A program made the position numbers and the translations under genes. Below the pieces are notes generated by a model that saw only the letters and a list, made by a program, of their open reading frames with translations, was not told where the DNA came from and did not search any database. From Pelodera strongyloides (lineage: Eukaryota; Nematoda; Chromadorea; Rhabditida; Rhabditidae), in NCBI GenBank assembly GCA_036852015.1, contig JAANDG010000031.1:186001-250000 (forward strand): a DNA stretch of 64,000 bases, given 5' to 3'. Below are positions 1 to 11,642 of this stretch, piece by piece (position 1 is the first letter of the stretch; each line of letters begins with the position of its first letter).

Positions 1-610
1 AATCCATGTGTCACACGTCTTTCCCTATAAATTTTCTTTATAAAGGATCGGTACAGTACTTTTCCCAGCATCCACAGAAAAGCTTCATTTCAAATACCTA
101 TACTATACCGATCCTTTCCAAGTAATTTTAAGTTTTTCACGTCAAGGTTTATTCACTTTTATCTTTGCCTTGTCAACCAATTGTTGATAACCTACTATCA
201 AGGCTGTATGGAATTTTTCGTTTTTTTTCCGCATAGCACTATCACTATAGTCTGTCTTCAATAATGTAGAGGTTTGCGTAAGTCGAGACGTGTGCCAAAA
301 TAATTTAAAGATGGAGTGCCAATCATTACTAACATAAGATGTCTCCTAACGCTATTAACTATAATAATCTTTAAAAACAATCTCCGAAATGGAGCAATAT
401 ACGGGTACGGCCTCCGGTCTGTATTTTTTTTTTGTTTTATGTAGAATGTTCCATGCAGTTTTCGCCAATAAACTTAAATTGAATGTGTAGCACGGAAAAT
501 CAGAACAGGCACAACACAGAAGCGCTGTATATCCAGTGAACACGCAGATCGCACATACGCAAGAAAGTAATAACAATTCACATACTTGGAACGAAAGAAA
601 GTAATAACAA
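1..610. other. Intergenic DNA downstream of rps-26
   Basis: I see no coding exon here on either strand. The stretch is AT-rich with short homopolymers, and the open frames on the minus strand have no family resemblance. Its right edge carries the probable polyadenylation signal of the neighbouring ribosomal gene: AATAAA on the minus strand at 611-616, 13 bases after the stop codon. Confidence 0.5.
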
Positions 611-628
611 TTTATTGTAACAAAACAA

Positions 629-2110
629 TTAGGGGCGGCGAGGGCCACCAGCAGCGCCAGGGGGTCCGAAAGGCTTGCCTGCTTGACGTCCGAATGCTGG
701 GGGAGGGTTGCGGTCCTTGCGGGCCTCCTTGGAGCGGTTTCTCACGATCTTGCTGTGGATAGCGCAGGAAACGCAGTACAAAAGCTTGTGGTAGAGCTTG
801 GGCAGAGTGTACTCTGAAAACACAGAAATTATGATACGTTCACATTGCGATTCGATAACTGTGATTTGTATCTAATCATTACGTTTAATGCGATAGGCAC
901 CTGGTTAGAGAAACGTATATTGAACAACAACATTATATTATAGGCAAATATAAAAGTGGGTCGATTCATATATGCATATAAAATATTCGGATATATATGC
1001 ATATAAAACTTTCGGATGCAGATTTCACAAATACGCTTCAAATGCTGCACGTCATACCGCTCTCAACAAGAAATACGCTGCACTCACAAAGGCTCATTAA
1101 ACCGCAGTTTATAAAATAAACCAGTTAGACAACAATACTATAAAATAAACCAGTTAGACAACAATACTAGTGATTCAATGTACTATGTAACTGACACTAG
1201 AACCAAGTACAAGCTTTCTGTATACTACGAAAGTAGGCACGCACATTATTCGGCTAGTGCAATTTCACAAGCTTGGAAGAGAGGTCGAATAGTGACCACA
1301 AGAATGAAGCTACAGACTACCGACATATTTATCAAAATAAGGCATACATTTTTCATATTTGTAAGTTTTAGCCGCATGTGTTGGAAATGTGGTGGTTTAG
1401 GTGAGGAACATAATCTACGCTGTACAACTTATAAGCGTGATGCCAGGTTTCACAAAAAAGGGAGAAGGTTGGGAATATAATTTCGTGACTGGCGGTGGAA
1501 AGTAAAAATAAAGAGAATAACGATGTCGATAAAGCACGTGTCACCGTGACGATGGCGAGTATTCGGGGAGAAATAGCACCTATTCCGGTATGTATAACCA
1601 CGAAGACCGCAGATGGACGAAAATATACAAGGACCCCAAACAAAATCTAGTTTTCAACATTTTTTTAGGACTGTACAAAATTTCGCAGTCTTGGAGAAAC
1701 AAAGATTAATATGGAAGTTTGAAAACATATTTCTGCTGGACAACAAGCGGTTGGACTACAGCAAAGAAATGGAATTAAATTTTTGATCGTGATATTTCTA
1801 ACGCCGGCACAAATTCACAGAATAAATAAGAACAATTTACAGATCTGCTACCAGACGAACTTACATGTAAAACTGCTAAAAACAACAGCGACACAAGCAA
1901 TACTACAAGAAAAAGAAAGAAATACTTACGGTCATAGACGGAAGCCTCGGAGAGATCCCTAACGGCAGCAGCCTCAACGATGTTTCTGACCACAAATTTG
2001 CGGATAGCCTTATCCTTGGGCACAAAGGCAGCGCAGTTGGTGCAACGAGCGGGAATAACGCGTCCGCGGTTGTACTTGGAACGTCCGTGATTTCTTCTCT
2101 TGACCACCAT
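629..2110 (-). CDS. rps-26: 40S ribosomal protein S26
   Basis: The product is eS26, a structural protein of the small ribosomal subunit near the mRNA exit channel. There are two exons, 1930-2110 (first) and 629-813, giving 121 aa, close to the usual 110-120 aa. The first exon carries a basic N-terminus (KRRNHGR) and the Cys pair C23/C26. The second carries YCVSCA with C74/C77, completing the zinc ribbon, and then the conserved HSKIVRNRS segment. The C-terminus is Gly/Pro-rich and differs from the human tail. The intron has GTAAGT at 1929 and TTTTCAG ending at 814. A TTTTTACAG acceptor ends eight bases before the ATG, so the mRNA is probably trans-spliced there, though a 5' UTR intron is possible. 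AATAAA at 611-616 is the likely poly(A) signal. The 1.1-kb intron contains unremarkable AT-rich DNA. Confidence 0.95.
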
Positions 2111-3275
2111 GGTTGACCCTGTAAAAATAATAAGATAAAAATGTTACAAAGTCGATGTCAAAGTCAGGCCCAATGCTAAAAAAAACGAGTAATCGAGCAG
2201 AACTCGGATCGCAGTCAGTAAAATTCGTGCGCAATCAGGAAATTACGAATTTTCTTGTAAAAAGAGTCCAACATAAAAATAAGCCTCCGGAAACGGTAGA
2301 AGCAAAATACATTTTTTTTTAGAAATTAACCAGCAAGATAGGTGACATACTAAACGGTCCAAATAGGCCTTTCCTACGTAATTTTCCAACAAAATTAAAA
2401 CAAAAACCAACATAATTTCAACAAAAACACTTCAAAAAAAGAATTTTCCTTTTAAAAAGTACGTTTTCCGAGAGAAAATGAGCAAAAGAATTTACAATCA
2501 GGCAACGGCGGGCTATTCAAAAACATTGCTTCTTGACTACGGTACCTCTGCTGTGGGATAAATTAGTCGTTCCCATGGAAACGAAGGATCACCCCAAACA
2601 AATTGAATACGTGAACTAAAAAGGCATAAATAAAATGCTAAGCCATCTTTCAACCTATGTTTTAACTACTGGAATGCATTCAGCAATGATCGTCTCTATT
2701 TTCTTCGACCAGGTATGCCAAAGTGAAATTTCATAAATTATTCAACTACACCTTGCTTGTTGACAAGCTCAAATGTTTTTTCGTAAGTCTCAAAACATTG
2801 TTTCTTCTTTTTTATTGAAAACTTTACTGAGAAAGAACAAATCGACATTTATAGATGAGCACTAAAAAACCCAATACTGTCAAAAAATATTTATTTTAAA
2901 ATTTATACATGTTTCAAACACAACTTCATTTCAGCATTCATTCATCCTCAACTCTATACCAATATCGTCCAACTTCGTTCCTGAAAAGAAAATCGTGGAA
3001 TTTTCAATAAACCTATCCGTATTTCTACTAATTCACATCGCCGAAGTCTTTATTGTGTTAGCTTACGTACCCTCCTCTTCCTTTTTCTTATTTTCAACTA
3101 TAATTCATGCAACTTCTTGCGTAATTCTTCTCAAATTCATAGTACACATCCACCCAGTTTCACATTTTTGGTTCTTACTCGCATTTACATCATTGATACC
3201 ATTCCTCGCAGCAGTCTTCCAAACAATGATAAAGTTACGCCGAAAGTAAGAAGGTCCACATTCTTGTTTTGTTAT

Positions 3276-3447
3276 TTAAAGCGAAATACCGGCCGGTTTT
3301 TGAAACGCATCTCAAGTACTTGCATTACTATGCGTTTATGCATGGTGGGGTCTAGTTTTTATTCAAATTTTTGCTCATTTGCATATGCTGCATAAGCAAG
3401 CAGGTGCACGCAATGCGTTTCAAAATCCGGCCGGTATTTCGCTTTAA
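3276..3447. mobile_element. TTAA MITE, GGCCGG family
   Basis: A 172-bp element with inverted ends. It starts TTAAAGCGAAATACCGGCCG and ends with the mirror image, running through TTTTTGAAACGCATC inside each end. The middle is AT-rich with a CATATGCTGCATAAG block typical of this family in the window. The TTAA at both borders fits a piggyBac-like target, which is inferred from the ends only. Confidence 0.8.
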
Positions 3448-4977
3448 TAAACACATACATAAATTGTTGATATTCCAATACAGTAAGCCCAACAATTTAA
3501 AGAACAACTTTATTCCGTTAATAAAAACATTTCCATGCAGAGAATTGACTGTTAGGAGTTACATGAAGGGACCAACCAAACTTATAGGAGAGAGAAAAGC
3601 TCACCCCATTTTGAGATGAGAATCACATTCGCTTGAGAGTGTATGGAATAGAGGGTATATAAAACTACGATCTAAAAAAATTCTACCACAAAGAATTCCA
3701 AAAAAACTAATTTCGTACCTAGGACAATACAGTATATCAGAGCTTAGTTCGGGACACAGACGCACATCGGGCAGCGGTACGGTAAGAGGTACTACAGCAT
3801 ATGCTGGCAACTGAATTCACGTAAATATTCAAAGTTACGTTCTGCGCCATCCGCTGTCCAGCATGCGTTTCAAAACCACGTGTCATACCGCTTTAATTTC
3901 AACAAATACCTAATATCAGTTATCCGATAATGGCTGACACTAAGCCGCCTACGGCAAGTAGAACCAAATCTTATAATAGCCAACACAAAAGATTGACCAA
4001 TACCATCAAATCACAAACTAAACCTAATTATTAGGCAAGCTAAGTTCCAACAAGTCCTGTACGAAAGTATAACATCTCTTATCGGAAGACAGAAATATAA
4101 AGAACCTCGGCGAAACAGTAGAAGGGAATACTACTAAATACAATAAAGCAACACAACAACGAATCCAGACTTATGAAACAATGCATCAGATGCAATTCTA
4201 CCAAGCCAAGAAACAAATTTGAGTAGGTATTCGAAATTTCAACCACCTCACAACACAATACAGCTACAGAATCATGAGCAGCAAAACGGATATAGCTCTA
4301 CTTTTTATTGGTTAAGTTCTACTTTAAAGTGACACTGCACATGGTTCGTTAAGCTTCCCATTAATTGAACGAAGTTTGCATACCTCGTTAAGTAGCAGTC
4401 GTTTCACAATTCACGTGTCATACCACTTTAACTGCAAAATCCACCAAATTCGATATCTATAATCCTCCCTCCCCAAACTCAATTTCAAAGTTGGAATAGT
4501 TCACCGTGACCGAATGTGTGCAACGGACCAGAAACAACAAAGAATGACTAATCAAAACATAAAAGGAAAAGAGTGTTAAGCGGAACAATGCTCACGTTCC
4601 AATTTCTAACAATGATAAGAAAAAATGAGCCATTTTGCAGATATCCAGATACGCAGTGTGGTGGGCTACCTAAAGAAACACCTTCATATAGTTTTCAAGC
4701 GTAATACAGCCAAAACATTCAAATAATCCCCGCGCCCGCGTGTCCCATTTGAGTGGTATAACATCCGTTTTTGTTTCAAAATGTTCAAAGCGGTATAACA
4801 TCCGGTTTTTAACGATGATCTTACTTTTGTAGATCTGCATTCCTATCCTATACATACAACTAGAAGATCATAATATAAAAAAAGAATACACTTATCCAAA
4901 ATCCCTTTCAAAAACCACCTGCTATACCGCTTTAACACCAAATCTCGGGGGCCATTGGGTGGGGGGGGATGTGAAGC

Positions 4978-4995
4978 TTAGGCTTAGGCTTAGGC
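4978..4995 (+). repeat. Three interstitial TTAGGC units
   Basis: Three perfect tandem TTAGGC hexamers, the nematode telomere repeat, lie 22 bases past the stop codon of the Hsp40 gene, in its 3' UTR on the opposite strand. The array is too short to act as a telomere. It may be a repair scar or chance. Confidence 0.85.
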
Positions 4996-5016
4996 TATAA
5001 TCTCACCTCCTCCTGT

Positions 5017-8000
5017 CTACTGTTGCTGGCACTGCACTCCGCCCCTCGGTCCCTCGTCATCATCATCCTCCATGTATTCATCATGCGAATGGCCGTATCC
5101 ATTACGGGATCGCGATCCTCCGGCAGAGATGTTCAGCAATTCGTGCACCTCATCTACCTCGCCGGTGTGCACGGGCACCGCTTTGCCGGGCAACATTTCG
5201 GCAATCAACTGAAACAAAAAGAAGGAAGTTTAAATTTAAGACTGTCTGCAGTGTCTGAGTATGTGTATAAATTAGTGCTCAAGTTCGAGCATGATTCCAA
5301 GAACCGGCATGTTTTAAACTGGCATAAATCAGTGCATCACGCATCAACCATCTATAGAATCCACGGCAACTATGTATTAGTATTTGATTCGAGTGAAACG
5401 TATCGCTGATAGATTGTGTGTTTCTTTATCTAACCTACTTACCTACCGAAGAAAACGGACAGTTATTGTAAAAGGCTATTTAAGAACCACTTGAAACATT
5501 CAGAAATGAAAGGCACGGTAAACCAAATTTTACAAGCTTCAAACTTTTAATTAAACAAAAAGTGATCATACCTTTCTATGTTTATCCTCCAGCTGCTTGG
5601 GGAATTCAACAGCAAATTGAATAATCAGATCTCCCTGGAACAAAATAAAAGTTGCAGTTGAAACGAAAATTCAAACTATTCAAAGACATCAAGTGCCTAG
5701 CTACAACCTTATTTTCTTCCGCCAAAAAAGTGGACCCTGGATTAGTGGATAGAGACCATACTGCACAAGATCATTTCTGAAGTTAGTATTGCTAATACTA
5801 TAAGTGAGTGATGATTGTATGATTATGTGATTGAATAATATAGTATTCCTGTATCTTTATTAAGATTTATTAAAGCGTGTGACACGCTTTAATGCGTGTG
5901 TCAGAAAAGCAGAAATTGACCAAGAGCTGAGCTAGGCGACAACGAATTTCATGAGCTCAAGCACTAAGCACTACGTTAAATTTAAAAAAAACACGAATAC
6001 CCTAGCAAGCGCTAAAACCCCTATAGCGCCCAAAGTAAGTGTAAGGTCATTCAGTTTGAGAACGACGGATGGTAGAAAAGAAAACCCGTCTAAATGCTAC
6101 TCACCTTTTCAAATGGATTCCTGTGCGTGGGCATACCCTCTCCATGCACAACTTTCAGTTCACCATGAGTGATGACCTCACCTAAAATTGAAGAGAGTTA
6201 AAGCGAAATACCGGCCGGTTTTTAAAAGACGCATAAAATTAAAATGTAAGAATTGTTGTTCGCGATGCGTTTCGAAAACCGGCTGGTATCTTTGAACACA
6301 CAATGAGTACTAGTGCAGTTAATATCAATAAATCCCGTGCACAACAAACAACTATTAAAAATAAATAAAGAAGCTAGTCAAGCTACAAATATGAACAAAA
6401 ACTTGAACAAAAATAAAACCTTACCAGGCAAAATGTTGAAGTAAAGGATTCGGTCGTCCAGTGTTTTCACCGTTCGCGCACAACCGCACAGAGCCTCCAC
6501 CATTTGCAGTTCGACGTTAATAATCAAATTGTTGCCCTGAAAACGTAAGTTTAAAAATAAGTAATAACTATAGTAATATTCCTTAAATTATCCGTATAAA
6601 TATAAGTGTAGAAAACTATGTCATTTTCCACTGTTGGGATGGAGATAATCTACAGCACACACAAAACACAAAATGTATTCTGAATTGAAAACTACGTTTA
6701 GAAAACAGAACACTATCAGATATAGACTCCGAAGAAGGGTGACACATATGTCCCATAGATGCTTCAACTAGAGATTCATACAAAAAAAGATTCAATTTTC
6801 AATCGCATCTTAATAAGTAATAAGTACGCAAGAAAAAGCTCGGTGCGGGGCTAGATGCGAATAATCCAACGTTCATAACCAAAGTTAAACAGTACAGTTG
6901 CTCCCCCAACTAGTCAAGTATGTCAAGTGCAGCGCAGCTTGACACTACCCTAAAGGGTAAAATTAAAATGAGCGAGAACTTGTTTCAAATGATAATATAA
7001 CTGAACCTACCCTACGAGCAAAAGTGTTATGCTCCTGTTCATCAAGCACAATGATAACATCGCCAGCAGGTAGTCCTGGTTCCTGGTCTCCCTCGCCTGG
7101 AAAAGTATAATAATAATAATTAATAAGAATAATAATAAAAGAATAATAATAATTAATCATATAAATATATAATAATCAATAATAACAGAAAAGATAAAAG
7201 TGCATATGTTTAAAAAAAAAACTAGGCGTCAAGAGATTGTTCTTCCTTTTTCGTTAATGAAATGTATGTTTACTACACTAAAAATAAAAGTGAAGATTAA
7301 TGATTTTTCAAAATAGTTAGAAATTCGCAGTAGACAGTAGACCTGGTGGAATTTTGAAGGCGGTTACATATCGTAAGCCACACACTAAAATTATACATAA
7401 AATCGATAGACGAATCAAATTTCTTTGCGAAAAGGAACAAAGAACTGGAACATAAGGAAATCCACATCTACAAAAATAGTACACAGGCAACGAGGCAACA
7501 AAAGTCAAATATATTCACAGAAATCTAAATCAAAGCAATAAACCAACCATTAAATACTATTTTCTGTCCGTCCTTCATGCCCTTGTCAACGTGAACCTCG
7601 ACGATTTTCGTTTCTTTCATCTGAAATTTAAAAAATAAAATTTCCCCGAAAATTAAAAATCTAAAATTATCCCAAGAAATAAAAAAATTAAATTATCCCA
7701 AGAATTAAAAATCTCATTCAAATTTTTTTCAGGTATCGAGTACATCGGCATTCTTATGCAGCATACGCAAATGAACACAAACTAGAATAAAAAAAATCGA
7801 GCTAAATTAGCATAAATAGGTAAAAATTCAGTTGGCCGCGATGTGTTTCAGTTCAGAAACCGACCGGTATTTCGCTTTAAAGGGTGAGGTCCACCTCAGA
7901 AAACAAAAAAGTTATTATTTTTATTAGATTCCCCGTGTCTGTATCTACCAGAATAACTAAAACAAATTTGACAGAAAATTATTTCCAACGAAATATGGAG

Positions 8001-9648
8001 CAAAAAATAGCCCTCCAGTACCATCTTTACGATAAGCGTCGATGGGGTGTGGTGCATGATAAACCGCGCTCTCGCTACCGTTGTTTGGGGACAATGAAAG
8101 GGCGGGATTATGGCTGTGCGTTTGTTGCTTTTTTAAAACCATGCGTTTTATTTTTTTGCCAAGCTAAACAAAGCACAATTAATCCTGTCTTCGTCATTTG
8201 TATTGCGTTGTAGTTATTTTAGAACATATTTTTTGTTTGTAATTTTTTTCGAAAATTTTTCAAAAAATTTTTTCTTCTCAACCAACGTAAAAAGGATACC
8301 AGGCTACCGTAATCCGAGGTACTCAAGGTGGACCATTTTTTGCTCATATTTCGTTGGAAATAATTTTCTGTCAAATTTGTTTTAGTTATTCTGGTAGATA
8401 CAGACACGGGGAATCTAATAAAAATAATAACTTTGTTGTTTTCTGAGGTGGACCTCACCCTTTAAAACACGCTCACGCAAGGTAAAAAAAATACCTTCTT
8501 TTCACCGCGGCACACCTTGCATCGCATACCCTCGGGGATGATCTCTCCCTGTCCGTGACATTTTCGGCACGGGGCTCGTGACTGTTGTACGAAGCCTGAA
8601 ATAATAATAATCATAAATATACGACTAGGATGGGAAAAGAAACGTGAAGAATCTTGCCAACTATACCCATGGCCCTACTTTCCTACCTTACGGTTCCTAC
8701 AACCGCCCGCTAGTACATGTTTTTGATAATGGGAACAAGAAATGAAAAAGGCAAAAATTAGCTCCTAAATATTGCAATGTTTCAAAGCGTAGATATTCTA
8801 TCACATGTGATAACTTTGTGCTACTGTTCCTATGATAGATAGAGAGAGCCTTTACGAGCACGTTCGCGTTCCATATATAAGCGGATTTTGAAATTCGCTA
8901 CAGTGGGAGTGCAAATAAAGGTCTCAGCACTCAGCACGGACACAAATTGCACCGATTCTTCTTTGAGCGTGAAGGCATAGACCGGTTTTGCACAGTGCGA
9001 TTCACGAGATTCGTCGGCGAATATATTTTATACTGCACTGACATCAATGGCAATGATACTTCGGAACAAATAAATATCAATAAATAAATATCAACTAACC
9101 AGGTGCCAGTTGAATCATCTTCACCACGATACCACGGCCCTTGCACTCGTCGCACTTCTTAACCGAGCCTTTCGGTCCTCCATGCCCTTCACAACCACTG
9201 CATAGAACACTACGCGAAACCTGAACGAGAGGAAAGGTGTTAAAGCGAAATGCTAGCCCCTTTGGAAAATTTGCATATGATAAGCAAATCCTATGTATCC
9301 TATGCTAATTTTGTACGATCGTCCACGGCAATCGTACAAAATTAGCATATGATACATAGGATTTGCTTATCATATGCAAATGTTCCCAAAGAGGCTAGCA
9401 TTTCGCTTTAAAGCGGTACAATACGTGGTTTTCGATATACTGGATAATGGCCTTCCATGCATAATAGAAAACATTGCGTGTCCGTCGACCTAACACAGCT
9501 TCTCAGCAAAAAAAAACACGACATACCTTAAGCTTGCGCGTGCACCCATTGTAGAGCTGCTCCAGTGAGACGCCAAGTTGATGGACGGTGGGCCGGACAG
9601 TCGGCTCATGGTTACCACGGCTGCGTCCTCCTCCTAAATATATATTAG

Positions 9649-9680
<32 letters not shown>

Positions 9681-11204
9681 TATATATATTATAGAGTTAC
9701 CCATAAAGCGGCGTTATGCGAATGCGTAATTTGTGAAACACTGAAACACAATGGACAAGCACATGTGAAACCGTGAAACGCAACAACCACATGTCATACC
9801 GCTTTAAAAACGATGCAACGTTTGTGTAATATGTGCCTTTCGGGTCAGACGGGCACAGTACATTAGCACAACCACACGTCATACCGCTCTAAAAACGATG
9901 CAACGTTTGTGTACTATGTGCCTTTCGGGTCAGACGGGCACAGAACATTTCCGCAACCACATAGCATACCGCTTTAAAAACGATGCAACAAATGACATAA
10001 AGGTGCAACGATTCAGACGTGAACCACGCTAAAAACTAATGTAATAATATTGCGCTACCGGCCAATGATCGCCGAATAAAAAGAACTTAAAAAAATACCG
10101 AAGAACATGTTGAATATGTCCATGGGGTTGTGGCCGCCACCACCGCCTCCGCCACCCTAAAGAAAATTATTTGAAAAAATGATATATCATGTATATCCAA
10201 AAATGTATCCGCATAGGCTCTCCAATAAGAAATTAATCGACTGAAACGTATGCATTAATGAAACCATGTATGAAACTAGTAAACATTATAAGAGCGATAT
10301 ATCATGCACTTGAAACTTGAAACCAGAGTTTTAGCCCGAAAGGGTAAATTTGTGAATAATGTTACTCGTCGGGAAACATAAAACTCGTCGGGAAAAGCTG
10401 AAGAAGACCACCATCCAAACTTATATTGTTTTTCCAAAATTGTATCGATTTATGATACGTTTCACATTTTCACCATACCTAATATTCTAATCGCGACGGT
10501 GGTATGGCTACGAGCTCAATACCACCATCCAAATTTATGCATATGCTAATTCGGATGGTGGTTTCGTCGGTCAGTTCGTCGATGAGTTTATGCCATGCCA
10601 TATGCCCAAATTATCTTGGAAGTATGTGCTAGAATTCCCGCAAAATTTCCTCACTTCATTTAAAAGTAAAATGGAAAAAGATACCTGAAGGGCCTCCTCA
10701 CCACCATCATCATATATTTGACGCTTTTGTGGATCAGACAAAATTTCGTAGGCTTGGGAAATCAACTTGAATCGCTCTCCCTAAAGTAGCACCATGTTAT
10801 ACTTAGGAGAAATTCACCCCACCACGTTGTTATTCCGTAAAAAAAACTAATCATGGAATTTTATTCTGGTGCAAAATAATCTTACATGAGAAGTGCAGAA
10901 AAGGTTTAGGACAATATTGTATGTCAAAAAATGAACTCAGGAGGCGGTAAATTACGCAAATTCAAAGCAGCTCCGTAGGGTAAAATCATGCGTAATGTTA
11001 TTCAATCATCAGGATCGCTAAACACGTCAAAGACCACAAACAAAATAGATCCCGGCATTTAAACTCAACTGTTCAACATACCTCATCGGGATTTTTATCA
11101 GGATGATATTTCAAAGCAAGTTTCCTGTAGGCCTTCTTGATCTGGTTGTCGTTTGCGTCAGGCGCGACTTCCAATATATCGTACAATTTCGTCTCCTTCG
11201 GCAT
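5017..11204 (-). CDS. dnj-12: DnaJ homolog subfamily A (Hsp40) co-chaperone
   Basis: A type I J-protein that delivers unfolded clients to Hsp70 and stimulates its ATPase, in the cytosol. There are twelve exons on the minus strand: 11082-11204, 10685-10780, 10099-10156, 9527-9633, 9100-9220, 8495-8595, 7548-7620, 7011-7096, 6425-6536, 6105-6181, 5572-5634 and 5017-5208. All phases join without a break to give 402 aa, near the 397-aa human DNAJA1. The J-domain has HPD at residues 34-36. A Gly/His linker leads to MDIFNMFFG. Four zinc motifs follow: CSGCEGHG (135), CDECKGRG (151), CRKCHGQG (178) and CKVCRG (194). The C-terminal domains contain GEGDQEPG and [16 protein letters not shown]. The protein ends GGVQCQQQ, a CaaX-like tail that is farnesylated in DNAJA1. 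A TTGCAG acceptor ends two bases before the ATG, suggesting trans-splicing. It is closer to DNAJA1/dnj-12 than to DNAJA2, but the symbol is by resemblance. Confidence 0.93.
6198..6294. mobile_element. Short TTAA MITE, decayed right end
   Basis: The left end is TTAAAGCGAAATACCGGCCG followed by TTTTTAAAAGACGCAT. The right arm has GATGCGTTTCGAAAACCGGC and then decays to TATCTTTGAA, so the terminal TTAA is lost. It lies in the Hsp40 intron between 6425 and 6181. Confidence 0.6.
7735..7880. mobile_element. TTAA MITE with truncated left end
   Basis: The right end ACCGACCGGTATTTCGCTTT is intact, and the centre carries the family's CTTATGCAGCATACGCAAAT block. The left end begins inside the element. 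Its last TTAA is shared with the next element, so the two are directly joined. Confidence 0.6.
7877..8465. mobile_element. 589-bp element with ~135-bp inverted repeats
   Basis: The left arm begins TTAAAGGGTGAGGTCCACCT and runs about 130 bases to an ACGAAATATGGAGC block. The right arm from about 8330 is its near-exact mirror image and ends AGGTGGACCTCACCCTTTAA. The ~200-bp core is unrelated to the arms. The mirrored open frames on both strands are produced by the arms and are not genes. It sits in an Hsp40 intron. Confidence 0.85.
9240..9411. mobile_element. Near-perfect palindromic TTAA element, copy 1
   Basis: A 172-bp palindrome starting TTAAAGCGAAATGCTAGCCC. Each arm carries GATAAGCAAATCCTATGTAT and the arms meet at the centre around GTACGATCGTCCACGGCAAT. 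It could fold as one long hairpin with a handful of mismatches. It lies in the Hsp40 intron before exon 5. Two more copies are at 29407 and 35702. Confidence 0.88.
9640..9690. repeat. AT microsatellite
   Basis: A (TA)n tract of about 50 bp with a short interruption, directly beside the acceptor of Hsp40 exon 4. Confidence 0.8.
9785..9989. repeat. 85-bp tandem duplication containing MITE ends
   Basis: The block starting AACCACATGTCATACCGCTT recurs at 9785, 9870 and 9955, an exact 85-bp spacing, giving about 2.4 copies. Each unit contains a MITE-type right end (CATACCGCTTTAA) and a TTTCGGGTCAGACGGGCACA segment. The MITE end has therefore been amplified together with flanking DNA. Confidence 0.8.
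10377..10594. mobile_element. GGCATAAACTCGT-ended element, copy 1
   Basis: An inverted-end element of about 218 bp. It opens with ATAAAACTCGTCGGGAAAAG and closes with GATGAGTTTATGCC. Both halves contain ACCACCATCC or its mirror image. A second copy is at 26645-26878. Confidence 0.65.
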
Positions 11205-11206
11205 AG

Positions 11207-11642
11207 CTGCAATTACAAAGAATGAAGCTAGAACTGTTGAAAGAAACACCGGTACAAGGTTACGAAATCAAAAAGGTCAAGGGAAGAGTAAACTGGGTCA
11301 AACTTTCCTTAGAAGAAACAGAGGCCAAAACATAACAGGAGAATAAGGCAACCGCACCAAAAACATTGAAATTCCAGCAAAATTTCGATGACTAATAACA
11401 AAAGAAATATATTGAGCAACAACGAAAATAAAAAGTTGGGATTCGACAAATTTTGAAAAGAATTTTCTCGATCAACGCAGACGTAAAAAGGCGGAGCTAA
11501 CATTGTGCGTTTGCTGCAAATGTCTACTCAAAAGTTTTCATACCGTAACTTTTTCATGGTTGTGATCTTGCTCTTTGCGAAGTTTAGCTGAATTGTCTGT
11601 GCATATAAATATGCACTCTCAGTACATTTTCCAATAATTATG
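11207..11642. other. Upstream region of the Hsp40 gene
   Basis: The region between the Hsp40 trans-splice acceptor and the start of the satellite should hold the Hsp40 promoter. I see no clear TATA box and no exon. The sequence is AT-rich and non-repetitive. Confidence 0.4.

Larger units (their letters stand above)
2119..5016. other. Intergenic DNA with MITE pieces
   Basis: No gene is recognisable between rps-26 and the Hsp40 gene. Besides the complete MITE at 3276-3447, isolated right halves of related elements end in ACCGCTTTAA or ACCACTTTAA near 3893, 4434 and 4935. Each is preceded by an AAAACCACxTG-type block. A G-run of nine lies near 4964, and three telomere-type hexamers follow it. 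Confidence 0.5.

Noticed and set aside
5023..5409. 128-codon plus-strand ORF
   Set aside because: Antisense shadow of the last Hsp40 exon and its intron.
7884..8458. Near-identical ORFs on both strands (MRSTSEN-type)
   Set aside because: They are the two arms of one inverted repeat read from opposite sides.
9240..9411. CRISPR-like palindromic repeats
   Set aside because: Copies are kilobases apart, have transposon-type TTAA borders, and sit in a nuclear animal genome.
629..11204. Operon of dnj-12 and rps-26
   Set aside because: They share a strand, but the gap is 2.9 kb, far from the ~100-base spacing of nematode operons.
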